A model generated the notes under the pieces. The model searched no databases and had not been told where the DNA came from. It worked only from the letters and a program-made list of their open reading frames with translations. A DNA stretch of 64,000 nt from Taiwanofungus camphoratus (Eukaryota > Basidiomycota > Agaricomycetes > Polyporales > Taiwanofungaceae), in contig CP021224.1 of the NCBI GenBank assembly GCA_003999685.1, positions 2,756,001 to 2,820,000 of the forward strand. Reading direction: 5' to 3'. Each line of letters opens with the position of its first letter. Within the stretch, counting starts at the first letter, position 1. This document shows, in pieces, positions 47,790-57,200 of this stretch. Made by a program: the position numbers and the translations under genes.

Positions 47790-48865
47790 TCAGGTCCGGG
47801 AACAAGCTTTCCCATCCCTTTTTGACAATTCTGAGTAGACAGAATCGAAGAGCATCATCAATAACCTACTCGGGAACTCCCTAGTTGTCCAATTATCTCA
47901 CTCTATTGCCTGTTCCCGGGCATGGACATTGTTGGCCTCTGAAAAAACTTATGAGGTCTGGGAACAAGCTTTACTAAGGTCAAATTGTTCGGGAACAAAG
48001 GCAGAGAGCTTCAGAATGCTTCAGAGCAGGTGCCTGTGCAAGCAGATTATAAAAAAGTTGAATATTGAGCCCTTGACACTGTGATCACCAGTGACAGAGC
48101 AGACATTGAGCAAGTGATGTTCTGGTGAGAAATTGATAATTCTGAGAGCACAGAAGGAAAGACCATGATCAATAAGCCATGGGGAGGTCAACAGGTGTGG
48201 CATTATCTCAGTCCTTTGCTTGTTCCCGGACCTGAACATTATGTGACTACAGCAAATCTTGTGGTGTCTGGGAACAAGCTTTAAAATGAGATATTTGCCC
48301 GGGAACAAAGGCACAGAGCTTCAGAGTGTCTCAAAGCAGGTCTGTACACAAGCTGGACATGAACAGTGAAATATTCAGCCCTTGACACTGTGATTATCTG
48401 TTTTTTGACAGTGAGTACAAAAAATATATTTGCAGTGAGCTGAGAGCTAGACTAAATAGCTGAGGATAATCTGCATACTTGTAAAGCCTCAGACCACTCA
48501 ACATTGGTGAACTTTAATGGCTATATACTGTGGTAGAGACAATCTAAAATTGTGAAAGTAGACAACTTGTGATGTCCGGGAACAGGCTTTAAAATGAGAT
48601 ATTTGGCCGGGAACAAGGGCAGCAGGCTAGCCAAAGGGTCAAAGCAGGATTAAGCACAACAAGCTTGAGAATATCTTGAAAATCCATCCTTGTAGCTCAC
48701 CATCAGTACTTTCTCTGTCAAATATGAGCTGACAGTCAAATCAGAGTCAATTCAAAGCTAGCACTGATATAACAGTGAGATAGACAAATGTGAGCAAAAG
48801 CATGATTGAGGAGATTATGAGACCATGATTAAAGACACAGATTTTGAGACTATAAAAATTGATCC
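47790..48865. repeat. Degenerate ~310-bp tandem repeat (subtelomeric satellite-like)
   Basis: Landmarks recur with a step of about 308-311 bases: GTCTGGGAACAAGCTTT at 47956 and 48266 and a variant at 48574; CGGGAACAAAGGCA followed by GAGCTTCAGA near 47990 and 48300 with a variant near 48606; GCCCTTGACACTGTGAT near 48068 and 48379. TGTTCCCGGGCA-like strings also occur inverted (47910, 48220). About three partial units are present and diverged. There is no long frame. The array lies between two TTAGGAGG junctions. Confidence 0.65.
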
Positions 48866-49633
48866 TGTTAGGAGGTGGAGCGAGACCGCCGATAGGCGAG
48901 CGAGCGTAGGAAGAGATGAGAAATATAGAGAAGACAAGAGTAAACAATGGTATCTATCGCTAGATACCCACTTGTTTCGCTAAGAGCTCATCAGTACTCT
49001 CGTCGTACTTTATAACCTGGTTCAGTTCAGGGCAAGCCTGAAAATGAGTCAGCGGCCGGAGGTGTTACGGGGGGTCTACGCCCGTAGGTGACTACTGTGA
49101 CGGGGGGTCGTTGAGTAGTCAGGCGCGAAGTGTAAACGAGGAGTCAGCCTGGCTGACGACGAGTACACGTCTAAGTCTTCAACCGCTAGCCCAACGGTCT
49201 CGAGAGAGTTGCGGGCTAAGTCACAGCCTATGTCCTAGTGTAGTCACAAGGATATAGGTGGTCTAAGGCGACCCGTTGAATAGACAAAGGTATAGAGGCC
49301 TAAGCCCAGTCGTGAAGTACAGATGGTAACGACAGCACCAAAGTACACAGTGTAACTAAGGAGGACAAGATTGGGGTGCTCTGCGGTGAGCCAACCCCTT
49401 AAGTACTATGGTGGGTTTAGGGCAAGCCAGCCCTCACTCCCACGGGTTCCAGCACCTAAGCGTCCATAAGTCAGAGGCCCAAGTGGTCCCTTCTGAAGAA
49501 CAGTCCATAACTAAGCGGGTGACGGTCAGCCCGTCAGGAATAATGGTGATGATTGTAAGTGTACACGACCCGCTAGTCCGGTATAGTGAAGAGAAATGAA
49601 AATGTAAGTTCGCACCATCACCGCCTTGTAACA
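48866..49633 (-). mobile_element. LTR of a Ty3/gypsy chromovirus, with a ribozyme inside
   Basis: On minus the LTR runs TGTTACAAGG...CCTCCTAACA, with TGTTA/TAACA inverted ends and the TG...CA boundaries of LTRs, 768 bases. It is adjacent to a polypurine tract (minus GAGAGGGGGGTAA, 49637-49646), fixing it as the 3' LTR of a minus-strand element whose pol fragment lies to the right. The distal end (first about 160 bases on +) is the same ribozyme-bearing module found in the PLE-type unit at 57881, including AGGAGGTGGAGCGAGACCGC; beyond it the LTR and PLE sequences part. The opposite LTR is absent, so age and target duplication cannot be judged. Confidence 0.7.
48933..49004 (-). ncRNA. Type I hammerhead ribozyme, class B (in gypsy LTR)
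   Basis: On minus, from 49004 down: stem I arm GACGAGAGTA, core CTGATGA (48988-48994), stem II GCT-CTT-AGC, core GAA, then stem III ACAA...GGTATCTA-GCGA-TAGATACC...TTGT with a GNRA loop, a T at H17, and the closing stem I arm TACTCTTGTC (10 pairs with one G-U). All invariant hammerhead positions are present. Cleavage is predicted just 5' of the closing arm. Stem I is the open stem, so it is type I, the form known from Penelope-like elements. Confidence 0.85.
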
Positions 49634-49644
49634 TTACCCCCCTC

Positions 49645-50400
49645 TCAAGGACTCGTCGCCCCGACGATCGAACCCTCAGCGTCTGACCCCTCTTGTTCTG
49701 ATTTGACCCTGGCTCGCGGTCGGAGGGTGTCGGACTGGTCAGAAAGGATATCGTCATCGCTAGTGTGCATGCAGTCATGACTCCAATGTCCCATTTGTCG
49801 ACATCGTATGCAGAAGGGGGAGTTCCCCCCACTGGTCGAGCTAGGGGCACCACCAGTGATAGAGTTGGACGGGCCATCACTGACAGAAGGAGCCTGTGTT
49901 CTGGCCTGATGTCGTGGCGGTATCAGGTTGTCTATGACACCCATCAGAGGGGAGCGCATGAGGACGGCGAGCAGGTTGCGGGCTGCTCGGCTTGCATTTA
50001 TGTGGAGAGTGGCCAACTGCCACGTTGTCGGATTGTTGCCATTTGGCCCAAGGCCTGTTTGCCTTCGTTCGAGTGTGGCCAAGCTGCCAGCTTCTCGCGC
50101 GACAATGACCAGTGTCCGGTAAATGTTCGTCAACTCCCACAGGTCCGGCCAAGCCAGCAGCCGGGTGTCTATTTCTGGCCGTAGATCGGCATCCACCAGG
50201 GCCCAGGCAGTGCGATGCGCAAGTCTCCACTGATCGTACGGATCGTCGGACGCTGCCAATGGGGGCACTGTCTCCTGAATGTTTCGGTATGGGTGTGCGC
50301 GTGTGTGTCTTGCTCGTACTCGGGGTGCGAGGTCTCGTACCCTTGCTGCGCTGTGGTTCAAGTAGACGGATAGCTGTCGGGGGTCTGTATGAGTGGACAT
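49645..50400 (-). CDS. 3'-terminal ORF with CCHC zinc knuckle in the gypsy fragment
   Basis: A 251-codon frame at the very 3' end of the gypsy fragment, stopping within the polypurine tract. It has a helical body (DLWELTNIYRTLVIVAREAG, TTWQLATLHINASRAARNLL) and a zinc knuckle CIRCRQMGHWSHDC (CX2CX4HX4C), then an acidic tail ending in IVGATSP. Zinc knuckles normally belong to Gag at the 5' end; here the ORF lies downstream of the integrase and chromodomain and overlaps the pol frame by about 500 bases in another phase. A nucleocapsid-like RNA-binding role is inferred. Confidence 0.55.
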   Translation of the reverse strand: MSTHTDPRQLSVYLNHSAARVRDLAPRVRARHTRAHPYRNIQETVPPLAASDDPYDQWRLAHRTAWALVDADLRPEIDTRLLAWPDLWELTNIYRTLVIVAREAGSLATLERRQTGLGPNGNNPTTWQLATLHINASRAARNLLAVLMRSPLMGVIDNLIPPRHQARTQAPSVSDGPSNSITGGAPSSTSGGNSPFCIRCRQMGHWSHDCMHTSDDDILSDQSDTLRPRARVKSEQEGSDAEGSIVGATSP

Positions 50401-50966
50401 CGTAGTGCCGTGCCTCTGCTGAATGTCGGTTGTATGCAGCTTTGCAGATCCGGGTGTAGCGGGCGTTGACCTGGGGCCTTGCAGGCAACCTGTTGACCTT
50501 CTTATATTCCTCCAGAAGGTCGGGCGAGTTCCTTAAGTCCGCCTCGGACTGCCATGTATTAGCCGAGTTCGGCCATCCAACCCATTTGATTAGGAACTGC
50601 CATTTCCCACGTTGGGCACGATGCCCGTGAATGGCTTCGACTTCGTATTCTTCATCGCCATCGACTAATTCTGGGGGCGGCCTTGTGAAGTTCGGACCAT
50701 GTTCCTTGGTTTCCCTGTATGGTGTCAACAGCGATGCATGGAATACTGGATGTATCTTCCATGCCCTTGGTAGCTGAAGCTTGTACGTTAGCGGTCCTAG
50801 GACTTCGGCTATCTTGAGTGGTCCCACTCGCTTTGGGGAAAACTTCCTCGGGGTCTTTAGGCGGAGGTTAGTTGCTTCTAGCCAAACTTGCGTCCCCTTC
50901 TCAAATGGCTGCCATGTGGTTCGAACCCTTTCTGCCATCAACTGTGCAGCTAGATCCTGTGCTGCC
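49877..50966 (-). pseudogene. 5'-truncated Ty3/gypsy pol: integrase end and chromodomain
   Basis: The frame begins inside the integrase C-terminal region: WQPFEKGTQVWLEATNLRLK, then KRVGPLKIAEVLGPLTYKLQ and IHPVFHASLLTPYRE, standard chromovirus integrase tail. A chromodomain follows: YEVEAIHGHRAQRGKWQFLI and KWVGWPNSANTWQSEADLRN. The rest of pol is missing; at 50966 the sequence passes directly into TTAGG repeats. The frame stays open to 49877, beyond the chromodomain, where it overlaps the zinc-knuckle ORF and is probably not all protein. The break looks like a chromosome end inside the element that was capped by telomere repeats. Confidence 0.8.
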
Positions 50967-51004
50967 AGGTTAGGTTAGGTTAGGTTAGGTTAGGTTAGGT
51001 TAGG
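50967..51004 (+). repeat. Interstitial telomere-type tract (TTAGG)n
   Basis: About seven to eight exact TTAGG units between the truncated gypsy pol and the tip of the first PLE unit. Confidence 0.9.
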
Positions 51005-51058
51005 AGGTGGAGCGAGCAACGACGAAGGAGTTGCGAGCGTTGAGAAGACTTAATGGAA

Positions 51059-51127
51059 GCTAGTACTAATTAGCCCGATATCGCTATCGGACGGCTAATT
51101 TCGACTAAGTCTCATCAGAGCACTAGC
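51059..51127 (-). ncRNA. Type I hammerhead ribozyme, class A (PLE unit 1)
   Basis: On minus: stem I arm GCTAGTGCT, core CTGATGA, stem II GAC-TTA-GTC, core GAA, stem III ATTAGC...CCGATA-GCGA-TATCGG...GCTAAT with a GNRA loop, T at H17, closing arm AGTACTAGC (9 pairs, one G-U). All invariant residues are present. The 69 bases are identical in the four class A copies. Cleavage is predicted between 51068 and 51067, about 63 bases before the unit's 3' end. Confidence 0.88.
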
Positions 51128-51856
51128 GTCGCTTATAACCAAGTTCAACCAAAGTCACGCTTATGGTTGAGTCATGGCCCGGGGGCCGGTGACTAAGTCA
51201 GTTTGACCGTACCAGGGCAAAGGGTTGCAGGTGGGAGCGAATCACGTCTCTCCCTCCTATCCTAATCAATCAGCGATAAGCAATCATCATTGTCTAGATT
51301 CGCCTAGACACCATTTACTGATCAGATGTCAGAGTCATCTGATTAAGATTAGAATCCGGACCTCAAGCCTAGGCTCAAGACCCGAGATAAGAGATAGGAA
51401 GTCCGGGCCGGAGGTTAGTCCGGGTCGGATATAGATAGGAACAACATAGCCGGTGCCGCACCGATCATGTGACCGGGCCGCTTTCCGGGCGTCTACTAAG
51501 GGTAGCGTGGACCACTGAGGAAGCATCATGTCATGGCACAAACCTGGGAATCCCCGTGAACACCCTGTCCGAGCCATGCGGGGCGGGGGAAGGATATTCA
51601 ATAGGACCGCGTCCAGCAAGTTGCCGCACCGTGCTCTAGCATGTTACAACCCACAGATCACCAGATCATGGACTAACACAGCAGAGGGGCGCTAGGGACC
51701 ATAGTAGTTAACGCGCGCTCCGCTAGCATGCGGGAACGGCGCGCACCGGGCCGCAATGAAAGGCCGGTCCGTACTAAGTGCCGAACATATCATGTGACAC
51801 GTAAGGCGCCTATCTATTTTAAGGCAACCCTAAGCGCAGGACTGGGAAAGTCCGGC

Positions 51857-51957
51857 GGTTAGGTTAGGTTAGGTTAGGATTAGCGTTAGGTTAGGTTAGG
51901 TTAGGTTAGGTTAGGTTCGGTTAGGTTAGGTTAGGTTAGGTTAGGGTTAGGTTAGGT
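51857..51957 (+). repeat. Element-internal imperfect TTAGG tract (unit 1)
   Basis: About 20 TTAGG units with fixed irregularities: GGATTAGCG, GGTTCGG and TTAGGGTTAGG in constant positions. The same irregularities recur at 54034-54134 and 59742-59842, so the tract is copied as part of the element and not newly made telomere. Confidence 0.85.
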
Positions 51958-52047
51958 CTGGTTTGAACAGACAACCCTAATACACCAACACACTAAGATA
52001 ACGTTACACCTGATGTAACCGATGCTAATCAAACTGACTTAACAGTT

Positions 52048-53150
52048 TTAAATATCCATTTCCAGAAGTACGTCATCCGCACTTTGGGCATTAATAACAC
52101 TTCTGCGCCATTTACTTGCTAGGTCAGCGAAATTGGTTTCCCGTTTCCGCGACACAAGCCAGCGCTTGTCTAAGAATCCGAGTTGGGAAAGGTCAGGGAC
52201 CTTCTCCGCCTCAATAAATCCGGTGGGTTTCCTTAGGTACCGCCCAGTCCATACCCAGCCCTCGTCTGCGCGGTTATCATGGACAACCGCCGCCAGTGTC
52301 GAGATTTGATCAGACCGCCGGGCTTCAGCGGCGGCACGATCTGCTGCTGCCGAAGCAGCCGCCGTTTCGCGCGACAGCTTTCGCTGGGCTACTCGGGCGG
52401 GATCCCACCACTCCTCAAGCGTGGTCTGAACTGTGCCGGATAGGGTCGCATCCCGCGAACCCCCAGCCGAATAATCGAAAATCGGAGCGGCCGAGTTTTC
52501 CCAGCTCGCCGAAAAGAAGTTTTTGAAGAAACTCAAAGACTCCACCCAAGATCCGGTGACACGTGTCATTAATTCATGAATATCGAAAGAATCCCATGAA
52601 GGGTTGAATTGTGATTTAAGCACAAGTACGCCATCATTCGCGTCCGCTTTTTCGGTCGAAGTTTGTTTTATGTCCAAACGTTTCGCCCAGCGTACTGCTT
52701 TATGTGCATCAAGCCAGGAGACAACCAGAGCAGGAGGATAGCCACGGCCGACGTACAAATCGACAAGCCCTTTAAGGGCATCCAAGTAGTGTTCCAACTT
52801 AGAACTTAGCGTAGCTAAACGGCTCATCTCCCCAATGAACGTGCCTTTTTTAACGTCCTTCGGGTGGTGAGATATCCATGGTATTCTTTCATGATGGTTA
52901 AGTGCTTTCCGATACGGCTTATGTTCCACCCGGTTGGTAGCGGGGTCTATATAAATAAGCATGTCAAGGAACGGCGTTGCCCATTCCGACACTTCCCATG
53001 TTATAGTACAGCCAGTGTATGAAATACGACTGGTACAGAGTTCAAGTGCCTCTGCTGCACTACCTGCTTCAACGATAGCGAATACATCATCGATGTACCG
53101 CCCATAATAAAGAAAGGGTGGGCTAACCTGCCCAGAAGGCCAGACTTTAT
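52048..53150 (-). pseudogene. Penelope-like reverse transcriptase, C-terminal 366 residues
   Basis: The open frame starts within codon 811 of the full-length protein (first whole codon K in KVWPSG) and ends with the usual stop at 52048. It keeps the catalytic YIDD box (YYGRYIDDVFAIVEAG) and the C-terminal part ending in SADDVLLEMDI, but lacks the N-terminal 810 residues and motif A, so it cannot act alone. It is diverged from units 2 and 3 (for example ETKQTST replaced by DIKQTST). Apart from truncation the frame is undamaged. Confidence 0.85.
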
Positions 53151-53174
53151 TAGGTTAGGTTAGGTTAGGTTAGG
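53151..53174 (+). repeat. Interstitial telomere-type tract (TTAGG)n
   Basis: About five exact TTAGG units joining the truncated RT ORF of unit 1 to the 3' tip of unit 2. Confidence 0.9.
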
Positions 53175-53236
53175 AGGTCTATGTATCAACACTACAAGGG
53201 CTGCGAGTGCAGGGCAGGAGGGGAGGCTTAGAGGAA

Positions 53237-53305
53237 GCTAGTACTAATTAGCCCGATATCGCTATCGGACGGCTAATTTCGACTAAGTCTCATCAGAGCA
53301 CTAGC
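53237..53305 (-). ncRNA. Type I hammerhead ribozyme, class A (PLE unit 2)
   Basis: Identical to the class A motif at 51059-51127 in all 69 bases: same core, stem II loop, GNRA-capped stem III and 9-pair stem I. It lies about 62 bases from the 3' end of the unit. Confidence 0.88.
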
Positions 53306-54033
53306 GTCGCTTATAACCAAGTTCAACCAAAGTCACGCTTATGGTTGAGTCATGGCCCGGGGGCCGGTGACTAAGTCAGTTTGACCGTACCAGGGCAAAG
53401 GGTTGCAGGTGGGAGCGAATCACGTCTCTCCCTCCTATCCTAATCAGTCAGCGATGAGCAATCATCATTGTCTAGATTCGCCTAGACACCATTACTGATC
53501 AGATGTCAGAGTCATCTGATTAAGATTAGAATCCAGACCTTAAGCCTAGGCTCAAGATCCGAGATAAGAGATAGGAAGTCCGGGCCGGAGGTTAGTCCGG
53601 GCCGGACATAGATAGGAACAACATAGCCGGTGCCGCACCGATCATGTGACCGGGCCGCATTCCGGGCGTCTACTAAGGGCAGCGTGGACCACTGAGGAAG
53701 CATCATGTCATGGCACAAACCTGGGAATCCCTGTGAGCACCCTGTCCGAGCCATGCGGGGCGGGGGAAGGATACTCAATAGGACCGCGTCCAGCAAGTTG
53801 CCGCACCGTGCTCTAGCATGTTACAACCCACAGATCACCAGATCATGGACTAACACAGCAGAGGGGCGCTGGGGACCATAGTAGTTATCGCGCGCTCCGC
53901 TAGCATGCGGGGACGGCGCGCACCGGGCCGCAGTGAAGGGCCGGTCCGTACTAAGTGCCGAACATATCATGTGATACGTAAGGCGCCTATCTATTTTAAG
54001 GCAACCCTAAGCGCAGGACTGGGAGAGTCCGGC

Positions 54034-54134
54034 GGTTAGGTTAGGTTAGGTTAGGATTAGCGTTAGGTTAGGTTAGGTTAGGTTAGGTTAGGTTCGGTTA
54101 GGTTAGGTTAGGTTAGGTTAGGGTTAGGTTAGGT
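54034..54134 (+). repeat. Element-internal imperfect TTAGG tract (unit 2)
   Basis: Same length and same irregular units (GGATTAGCG, GGTTCGG, TTAGGGTTAGG) as in units 1 and 3, 90 bases beyond the RT stop codon. Confidence 0.85.
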
Positions 54135-54223
54135 CTGGTTTGAACAGACAACCCTAATACACCAACACACTAAGATAACGTTACACCTGATGTAACCGAT
54201 GCTAATCAAACTGACTTAACAGT

Positions 54224-57200
54224 TTAAATATCCATTTCCAAAAGTACGTCATCCGCACTTTGGGCATTAATAACACTTCTGCGCCATTTACTTGCTAAGT
54301 CTGCGAAATTGGTTTCCCTTTTCCGAGACACAAGCCAGCGCTTGTCTAAGAATCCAAGTTGGGAAAGGTCTGCGACCTTCTCCGCCTCAATAAATCCGGT
54401 GGGTTTCCTTAGGTACCGCCCAGTCCATACCCAGCCCTCTTCTGCGCGGTTATCATGGACAGCCGCCGCCAGTGTAGAGATTTGATCAGACCGCCGGGCT
54501 TCAGCGGCGGCACGATCTGCTGCTGCCGAGGCAGCCGCCGTTTCGCGCGACAGCTTACGCTGGGCTACTCGGGCGGGATCCCACCACTCCTCAAGCGTGG
54601 TCTGAACTGTGCCGGATAGGGTCGCATCCCGCGAACCCCCAGCCGAATAATCGAAAATCGGAGCGGCCGAGTTTTCCCAACTTGCCGAAAAGAAGTTTTT
54701 GAAGAAACTCAAAGACTCCACCCACGATCCCGTAACACGTGTCATTAATTCATGAATATCGAAAGAGTCCCATGAAGGGTTAAATTGTGACTTAATCACA
54801 AGAACGCCATCATTCGCATCCGCCGCTTTGGTCGAAGTTTGTTTAGTTTCCAAACGTTTCGCCCAGCGTACTGCTTTATGTGCATCAAGCCATGCAATAA
54901 CCAGAGCAGGGGGATAGCCACGGCCGATGTACAAATCGACAAGCCCTTTAAGGGCATCCAAGTAGTGTTCCAACTTAGAACTTAGCGTGGCTAAACGGCT
55001 CATCTCCCCAATGAACGTGCCTTTTTTAACGTCCTTCGGGTGGTGAGATATCCATGGTATTCTTTCATGATGGTTAAGTGCTTTCCGATACGGCTTATGT
55101 TCCACCCGGTTGGTAACGGGGTCAATATAGATAAGCATGTCAAGGAATGGCGTTGCCCATTCCGACACTTCCCATGTTATAGTGCATCCAGTATATGAAA
55201 TACGACTGGTGCAGAGTTCAAGAGCCTCTGCAGCACTACCTGCTTCAACGATAGCGAATACATCGTCGATGTACCGCCCATAATAAAGAAAGGGTGGGCT
55301 AACCTGCCCAGAAGGCCAGACTTTATTTTCAAAATGGCATCCATAAAGATTAGCCAGGTCGGGCGAACATGCCACTCCCATGGCTAACCCACGCTTTTGA
55401 AGAAATGTGTGACCGTTGAAGTCAACTATTAGATCGTAATTGGCTGATTGCATACACCGAATAAACAAGGCGTTGTAAAATTCGGGGTGGTCCGTTGATT
55501 GACTACCCAATGGATGACTAATGTACAGTTTAGATACAATGCCTACGCATTCTCTGAGGGGTACATTGGGGTAGAAAGCGACAACGTCGCCGGCCACAAG
55601 CCAATACTTTTTATATTTTAGTGTTTTAACCGTTGCTAACTTGGCAGCAAGATCTTTACTGCCATGTATAATAAAGGGTTCAACCTCTATAATAGGTTTC
55701 AACAACTTGGATACTACTTTAGCCGCGGGGCCTTGAGCGCATGAGTGACAGGGCACAATAGGCCGCATCTTCACCGGTGTCTTATGGATTTTTGGGATAC
55801 CGTAGAAGATGGGAACCTTAGGCTCATCCAACTCGCTCTCGGGACATTTTGACCGAAGGTATTTGGCTAATTGGAGTGTCTGATCGTGAGGCATAGCCCC
55901 TTCGACCCAATCGCTTAACTCCTTAACCCGTTTAGTAACCTTTTCTAAGTACATCTGTCGCTGACCAGGATTAATTTCCTGATAGTCAGCCGTATTTGAC
56001 AGAAGTAAGTTGCAACCGTTAATGAACCATTCCCTTGTGACTACAGCAGCGCCGAGGTTCTTATCCGTTTGGAGGATGAGGTAGTTATGCTCATCCAACC
56101 AGAGGCGAACTTTGTCCAGGTCTACAAGTCGATTAGGGCGACTTCTAGCTTTCAAACCGGGTACGACATTGCGTATGAATTCAGTGACGTATGTTTGCCC
56201 GCGTTTAAGACCAAGCTCGATGTATTGGCTGGCTTGAGGCGCGTTGCTATCGCGCTTTAATCTCAAGTCGTAGTCAGGATCATATGGTGGTTGACTTATT
56301 CCTTGTCGCTCAAGGATCTTTTGTTTACAGGCAAAGTGTACTCTCCATCGTACACGTTCACAAAAGTCGTCATAAGCGTTTTGAACTAACTCGCCTGAAG
56401 GGCGAGCGTACAGCATGTACTTAAGTCCACAAGAAATGTGTATACTGATGTCCGCAGGTAAACTAACATCGTCGCCAACATGAACCCAAGTCCGGAACCT
56501 CTGTGCCTCGACTAAAGCCGCCGGTGCAAAGTAAAGGAGGGTGCGTGCCCCGACTGGTGTAGGAAGATCAAGTATACAATCAGGGTAAGTGGAGGGTTGC
56601 GAAAAACGGAGTCGCGACCGAAGGACACACCGTATCAATTCGGTCTCCCTTTCCCTTTCCCTTTGTTCTTCTTCGTCGAAGCTTTCTTCGACGAAGCGGC
56701 CTGCTTCTGCTTTGCCGCGCGCTGCGGAGCTTTGGGAGGGCGTCCTCCTGTGCTCATGCGCGCCGAACGATTTGGCGCCTTGCCTTTGCCCTTCTAAAAT
56801 ACGAGAGAGGGTGGCGCCAGGTAAGTCTTTTGGTACTGAACCGTGTACAAAACTGACCTGCTGTTTAACGTTCTTCGAGGTGCCCTCACCTTTCAACCGA
56901 CGATCAACCGCATCGTCAATCAGTTTCTTTAAAGCAGCGGGGTTCTCGGTGGTGTCGCTCATCTCCACCTCCGCCACTGCTTTAAGGGCACTCTTCGCAT
57001 TGGCTCGAGTCGCCGCATGAGCTAACTGTGATTCGCGAATGTTCACGACACGGAAGCAAAAACGGGGGAGCACGGCGACGAATCGCTTGTGTTCCGACTC
57101 AAGGACGGGGTCGTTCTGCCAACCCTCAATCTCGACGTTCCCGTCAAGAGAGGTTCTCCACTTAGGGACACGCGATCCTTGTGAGATCGCAGCCCACTGA

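Larger units (their letters stand above)
51005..53150 (-). mobile_element. Penelope-like element unit 1, 5'-truncated
   Basis: The unit lies between two TTAGG tracts with sense on minus. From its 3' end (left) it has a tip (AGGTGGAGCGAGCAACGACG), a hammerhead, a structured ~730-base segment, an internal imperfect TTAGG tract (51857-51957), and the last 366 codons of the RT ORF. The right end stops within the ORF at 53150 and passes straight into TTAGG repeats, so reverse transcription or the chromosome end stopped there. The 3' tip differs from that of units 2-4 while the ribozyme is identical. Confidence 0.85.

Noticed and set aside
47790-48865. A CRISPR-like array
   Set aside because: The ~310-bp period, diverged units and eukaryotic setting fit a satellite repeat; no short direct repeats with unique spacers.
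56589-57020. Plus-strand ORFs over the PLE N-terminal region (also 62305-62908)
   Set aside because: They occur at the same place in both copies only because the copies are near-identical; the minus frame of 1177 codons explains the openness.
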